Below, piece after piece: positions 60,547 through 64,000 of a stretch of DNA of 64,000 nt (the stretch's first letter is position 1; each line of letters opens with the position of its first letter). The stretch is from NCBI GenBank assembly GCA_000335735.1, contig AMYY01000007.1, positions 1 through 64,000 of the forward strand, read 5' to 3'. The notes under the pieces are model-generated. The model did not search any database. It saw nothing but the letters and a program-made list of their open reading frames with translations, and was not told where the DNA came from. The translations under genes and the position numbers were made by a program. The stretch is from an alpha proteobacterium L41A. GTDB taxonomy: Bacteria > Pseudomonadota > Alphaproteobacteria > Caulobacterales > Caulobacteraceae.

Positions 60547-61575
60547 ATGGCGAAAGCCCCAGCCAAATCCGCTCAGACGACCTCGCCTGACAAACTGCCC
60601 AACACGCCGACGGCGTCCAAGGAAGACCTTCTCCGCTTCTATCGCGAGATGGTTCTGATCCGCCGTTTCGAAGAGCGTGCGGGCCAGCTTTACGGCATGG
60701 GTCTGATCGGCGGCTTTTGCCACCTTTACATCGGCCAGGAGGCCGTGGCGGTCGGCGTTCAGGAGAGCGTCAAACAAGGCCACGACAAGATCATCACCGG
60801 CTATCGCGACCACGGCCACATGCTGGCCGCCGGCATGGATCCCAAGGAAGTCATGGCCGAGCTGACCGGCCGCAGCGGCGGTTCGTCCAAGGGCAAGGGC
60901 GGATCGATGCACATGTTCGACGTGCCGACCGGCTTCTACGGCGGGCACGGCATCGTCGGCGCCCAGGTGGCGCTGGGCACCGGCCTGGCCTTCGCCGGCA
61001 AGTATCGCGGCGACGATTCGGTGGCCTTCGTCTATTTCGGCGACGGCGCCTCGAACCAGGGGCAGGTGTACGAGAGCTTCAACATGGCGCAGCTGTGGAA
61101 GCTGCCGGCCATCTACATCATCGAGAACAACCAGTACGCCATGGGCACGAGCATCGAGCGCTCGTCCTCGACGACCGAACTGTATCAGCGCGGCGCCAGC
61201 TTCGGCATTCCGGGCGAGCAGGTCGACGGCATGGATGTGCTGGCCGTGCGCGACGCGACGGCGCGTGCGGTGAAGCGCGCCCGCGAAGGCGGCGGCCCCT
61301 TCATCCTGGAAGTGAAAACCTATCGCTACCGCGGTCACTCGATGTCCGACCCGGCCAAATACCGGACCAAGGAAGAGGTCGACGAGGTCAAGAAGACCCG
61401 CGACCCGATCGATCACCTGAAGATGCTGCTGTCGGCCGCCAAGGCGACCGAGGACGAGCTCAAGGCCATCGACACCGAGATCAAGGCGATCGTCGCCGAA
61501 GCTGTTCAATTCGCCCAAGAGAGCCCGGAACCCGATCCGTCCGAGCTCTATACCGACGTCTACGTGGAGGCCTGA
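60547..61575 (+). CDS. pdhA: Pyruvate dehydrogenase E1 alpha subunit
   Basis: Thiamine-diphosphate subunit of the pyruvate dehydrogenase complex, which decarboxylates pyruvate. The ThDP motif is FGDGASNQGQVYESFNMAQL and ends near IYIIENNQYAMG. The phosphorylation-loop region TYRYRGHSMSDPAKYRTK is present. The 342-aa length is normal. It is followed by pdhB after 3 bases. Confidence 0.96.
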   Translation: MAKAPAKSAQTTSPDKLPNTPTASKEDLLRFYREMVLIRRFEERAGQLYGMGLIGGFCHLYIGQEAVAVGVQESVKQGHDKIITGYRDHGHMLAAGMDPKEVMAELTGRSGGSSKGKGGSMHMFDVPTGFYGGHGIVGAQVALGTGLAFAGKYRGDDSVAFVYFGDGASNQGQVYESFNMAQLWKLPAIYIIENNQYAMGTSIERSSSTTELYQRGASFGIPGEQVDGMDVLAVRDATARAVKRAREGGGPFILEVKTYRYRGHSMSDPAKYRTKEEVDEVKKTRDPIDHLKMLLSAAKATEDELKAIDTEIKAIVAEAVQFAQESPEPDPSELYTDVYVEA

Positions 61576-61578
61576 TCC

Positions 61579-62958
61579 GTGACCGACATTCTGATGCCGG
61601 CGCTGTCCCCCACGATGGAAGAGGGCACGCTGACCAAATGGCACATCAAGGCGGGCGACACCGTGTCGGCCGGCCAGGTGATCGCCGAGATCGAAACCGA
61701 CAAGGCGACGATGGAAGTCGAGGCCGTGGACGAAGGCGAAGTGTTGGAAATCCTGGTCGCCGAAGGCTCCGAGAACGTGAAGGTCAACACGCCGATCGCG
61801 CGTCTGGCCGGCGAAGACGGCGCCGCGGCGCCTGCGCCCAAGGCCGAATCCGCCAAGGCCGAAGCCGAGGCGCCCAAGGCTGCGGCCGAGGGCAAGACCG
61901 GCGATCCCGAAAAGGCCCCGGCCCAGGCCGCGACGCCCAAGGTCGAGCTGCGCGATCCGGAAATCCCGGCCGACGCCAAATTGGTCAAGACGACCGTGCG
62001 CGACGCCCTGCGTGACGCCATGGCCGAAGAGATGCGTCGCGACGACCGCGTCTTCCTGATCGGCGAGGAAGTCGCCCAGTATCAGGGCGCCTACAAGGTC
62101 AGCCGCGACCTGCTGCAGGAGTTCGGCGACCAGCGCGTCGTCGACACCCCGATCACCGAGCATGGTTTCGCCGGCCTGGGCGTCGGCGCCGCCATGTCGG
62201 GCCTGAAGCCGATCGTCGAGTTCATGACGTTCAACTTCGCCATGCAGGCGATCGACCACATCATCAACTCGGCCGCCAAGACGCTCTATATGTCGGGCGG
62301 TCAGATCCGCGCTCCTATCGTCTTCCGCGGTCCGAACGGCGCTGCTTCGCGCGTCGGCGCCCAGCACAGCCAGGACTACTCGGCCTGGTACGCTCAGGTG
62401 CCCGGTCTGAAGGTGATCGCGCCCTATGATGCGGCCGACGCCAAGGGCCTGCTGAAGGCCGCCATCCGTGACCCGAACCCCGTCGTCTTCCTCGAACACG
62501 AGATGATGTACGGCCTGGAGTTCGATGTGCCGGAGGTCGAGGACTATGTCCTGCCGATCGGCAAGGCCAAGGTCCGCCGCGAAGGCAAGGACGTCACCAT
62601 CACCGCCCACAGCCGCATGGTCGGCTTTGCCCTGCAGGCCGCCGAGAAGCTGGCCGAGGCGGGCATCGAGGCCGAGGTGATCGACCTGCGCACTCTGCGC
62701 CCCCTGGATCACGAGACCATCGTCGAGAGCGTCAAGAAGACGAACCGCCTGGTCTCTGCCGAAGAGGGCTGGGGTCCGATGGGCGTCGGCGCCGAGGTCG
62801 TGGCCCGCGTCATCGAGCACGCCTTCGATTATCTGGACGCCCCGCCGCTGCGCGTGCACCAGGAAGACGTGCCGCTGCCCTACGCCGCCAATCTGGAAGT
62901 GCTGTCGTTGCCGGGCGTGGACAAGATCATCGCCGCCGTGAAACAGGTGATGGCATGA
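61579..62958 (+). CDS. pdhB: Pyruvate dehydrogenase E1 beta subunit with lipoyl domain
   Basis: A 459-aa E1-beta with an extra N-terminal lipoyl domain (about 1-80; the lipoylated Lys is in [11 protein letters not shown]). A Lys/Ala/Pro/Glu-rich linker follows, then the transketolase-like domain with [20 protein letters not shown] and [17 protein letters not shown]. The fused lipoyl domain is characteristic of alphaproteobacterial PdhB. GTG start at 61579; the stop overlaps the pdhC start. Confidence 0.96.
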   Translation: MTDILMPALSPTMEEGTLTKWHIKAGDTVSAGQVIAEIETDKATMEVEAVDEGEVLEILVAEGSENVKVNTPIARLAGEDGAAAPAPKAESAKAEAEAPKAAAEGKTGDPEKAPAQAATPKVELRDPEIPADAKLVKTTVRDALRDAMAEEMRRDDRVFLIGEEVAQYQGAYKVSRDLLQEFGDQRVVDTPITEHGFAGLGVGAAMSGLKPIVEFMTFNFAMQAIDHIINSAAKTLYMSGGQIRAPIVFRGPNGAASRVGAQHSQDYSAWYAQVPGLKVIAPYDAADAKGLLKAAIRDPNPVVFLEHEMMYGLEFDVPEVEDYVLPIGKAKVRREGKDVTITAHSRMVGFALQAAEKLAEAGIEAEVIDLRTLRPLDHETIVESVKKTNRLVSAEEGWGPMGVGAEVVARVIEHAFDYLDAPPLRVHQEDVPLPYAANLEVLSLPGVDKIIAAVKQVMA

Positions 62959-64000
62959 CCGACATCCTGATGCCGGCCCTGTCTCCGACCATGGAAGAGG
63001 GCGTTCTGGCCAAGTGGCACGTGAAAGTCGGGGACGTCGTCTCGGCCGGCGACGTTATCGCCGAGATCGAAACCGACAAGGCGACGATGGAAGTCGAGGC
63101 CGTTGACGAGGGCGAAGTCACCGACATCCTGGTCGCTGAAGGCACGGAAGGCGTGAAGGTCAATACGCCCATCGCCCGCCTGAAGGACGAGGGCGGCGCG
63201 GCCGCACCCAAGCCGGCTGAAAAACCCGCCGCCAAGACGCAAGAGGCGCTCAAGGCAGAGGCCGCTCCGGCCGCTGCCGAGGCGCCCAAGGCGGCCACGT
63301 CTGCCGCTCCGGCGCCCGCCGCGCCGAAGTCGGACAGCGGAGATCGCATCTTCTCGTCGCCGCTCGCTCGACGTATCGCCGCCCAGAACGGTGTCGATCT
63401 GAAGTCGATCAAGGGCACCGGTCCGCATGGTCGCATCGTCAAGCGCGACGTCGAGGCCGCCGGCAAGGCTTCGGCCCAAACTGCGACCGCATCGTCGGCG
63501 TCGCCCGCCGCGACCGCAGCGGAGCCGCGCAAGGCGCAGTCGCTGGCGCAGATGGGCATTCCGGACGGCAGCTATGACCTGATCCCGCTGGACGGCATGA
63601 AGAAGGCGGTGGCGCGTCGCATGGTCGACAGCGTCCAGAATGTGCCTCACTTCCCGCTGTTCATCGATTGCGAGATCGACCAGCTGATGGCCGTGCGCGC
63701 CAAGGTCAACAAGATGCTGGAGCCGCAAGGGATCAAGGTTTCGGTCAACGACTTCGTCATCAAGGCCGCCGCCCTGGCCCTGAAGATGGTGCCGGAGGCC
63801 AACGCTTCCTACACGCCCGAAGGCATCGCCATGCACCACAATGCCGATGTCTCCATGGCGGTGGCGATCGACGGCGGCCTGATCACCCCGATCATCAGGA
63901 AGGCCGAAACCAAGGGTCTGGCGCAGATTGCGACAGAGTCCAAAGACCTGGCCAAGCGCGCGCGCGACCGCAAGCTGAAGCCGGAAGAGTTTCAGGGCGG
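62955..64000 (+). CDS. pdhC: Dihydrolipoamide acetyltransferase (E2), cut by window end
   Basis: E2 core of the pyruvate dehydrogenase complex, incomplete at its 3' end. The visible 348 residues show a lipoyl domain ([18 protein letters not shown]), a linker, a peripheral-subunit-binding domain ([20 protein letters not shown]), another linker, and the start of the acetyltransferase domain with [17 protein letters not shown]. The catalytic HxxxD near the C-terminus lies outside the window. It overlaps pdhB by 4 bases. Confidence 0.94.
   Translation, partial: MTDILMPALSPTMEEGVLAKWHVKVGDVVSAGDVIAEIETDKATMEVEAVDEGEVTDILVAEGTEGVKVNTPIARLKDEGGAAAPKPAEKPAAKTQEALKAEAAPAAAEAPKAATSAAPAPAAPKSDSGDRIFSSPLARRIAAQNGVDLKSIKGTGPHGRIVKRDVEAAGKASAQTATASSASPAATAAEPRKAQSLAQMGIPDGSYDLIPLDGMKKAVARRMVDSVQNVPHFPLFIDCEIDQLMAVRAKVNKMLEPQGIKVSVNDFVIKAAALALKMVPEANASYTPEGIAMHHNADVSMAVAIDGGLITPIIRKAETKGLAQIATESKDLAKRARDRKLKPEEFQG

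Noticed and set aside
60529..62859. 776-aa open frame antisense to pdhA-pdhB
   Set aside because: It mirrors two well-conserved genes and has repetitive Gly/Leu/Asp composition; no start signal or family motif.

Overview
The window is a gene-dense, high-G+C stretch of an alphaproteobacterial chromosome, most likely from a Caulobacteraceae member close to Brevundimonas or Caulobacter. The signs are the serS-surE-pcm-LytM-yajC-secDF order, the mre/rod operon, an E1-beta subunit with its own lipoyl domain (eno-ftsB-pdhABC), recG/sdhE/mfd, dusB-ntrYX-dat-hfq-hflX, and a PopA-like REC-REC-degenerate-GGDEF protein. Species assignment is inference. I see no insertion sequence, prophage, CRISPR array, rRNA or plasmid feature. 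No gene-free stretch exceeds 300 bases; the longest is the 275-base region before mreB.

Layout. 1-7.6 kb: seryl-tRNA synthetase with two unusual insertions, a palindromic intergenic repeat, stationary-phase repair genes (surE, pcm), a degenerate LytM division factor, and the Sec accessory genes yajC-secD-secF. 7.7-10.1 kb: a small lipoprotein, an aspartate aminotransferase and a VTT membrane protein. 10.3-16.4 kb: the elongasome operon mreB-mreC-mreD-mrdA-mrdB. 16.4-19.1 kb: paired acyl-CoA dehydrogenases with a small membrane-protein gene between them. 19.1-21.2 kb: an Hsp70-like ATPase, an A+T-richer Rap1a/Tai-like secreted protein, and tRNA-Ser(UGA). 21.3-25.4 kb: rlpA, tmk, holB, tatD and an MBL hydrolase. 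25.4-32.8 kb: recG, sdhE and mfd, then the PopA-like c-di-GMP effector. 32.9-39.2 kb: yihY, tusA, pncC, a membrane/spermidine-synthase fusion, ispDF and dusB. 39.2-47 kb: ntrY-ntrX (no ntrB-ntrC), dat, hfq, hflX and a Na+/H+ antiporter. 47-54.3 kb: HAD, mazG, MFS, VanY-like peptidase, HELTH protein, wrbA, DODA dioxygenase and an Aas-like acyl-ACP/CoA synthetase. 54.4-57.9 kb: lipA, a Coq10-like gene, an FAD oxidoreductase, maa and rpmF. 58-64 kb: a lipoprotein, eno, ftsB and pdhA-pdhB-pdhC, with pdhC cut off by the window end.

How the genes connect. Many neighbours overlap by ATGA or GTGA, implying coupled translation. Cell-envelope growth and division are strongly represented (mre/rod, LytM factor, RlpA, FtsB, VanY-like). 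lipA and pdhB/pdhC form a lipoate-dependent theme: LipA makes the cofactor carried by the PDH lipoyl domains. ntrYX, hfq and the PopA-like protein are the regulators.

Most of the window is ordinary core genome. The items most worth a second look are the insertion-bearing serS, the c-di-GMP-effector architecture beside mfd, the absence of ntrBC together with an NtrX lacking GAFTGA, a related palindrome beside two acyl-lipid gene sets, and the A+T-richer immunity-like gene beside tRNA-Ser. I found no convincing wholly new multi-gene system.
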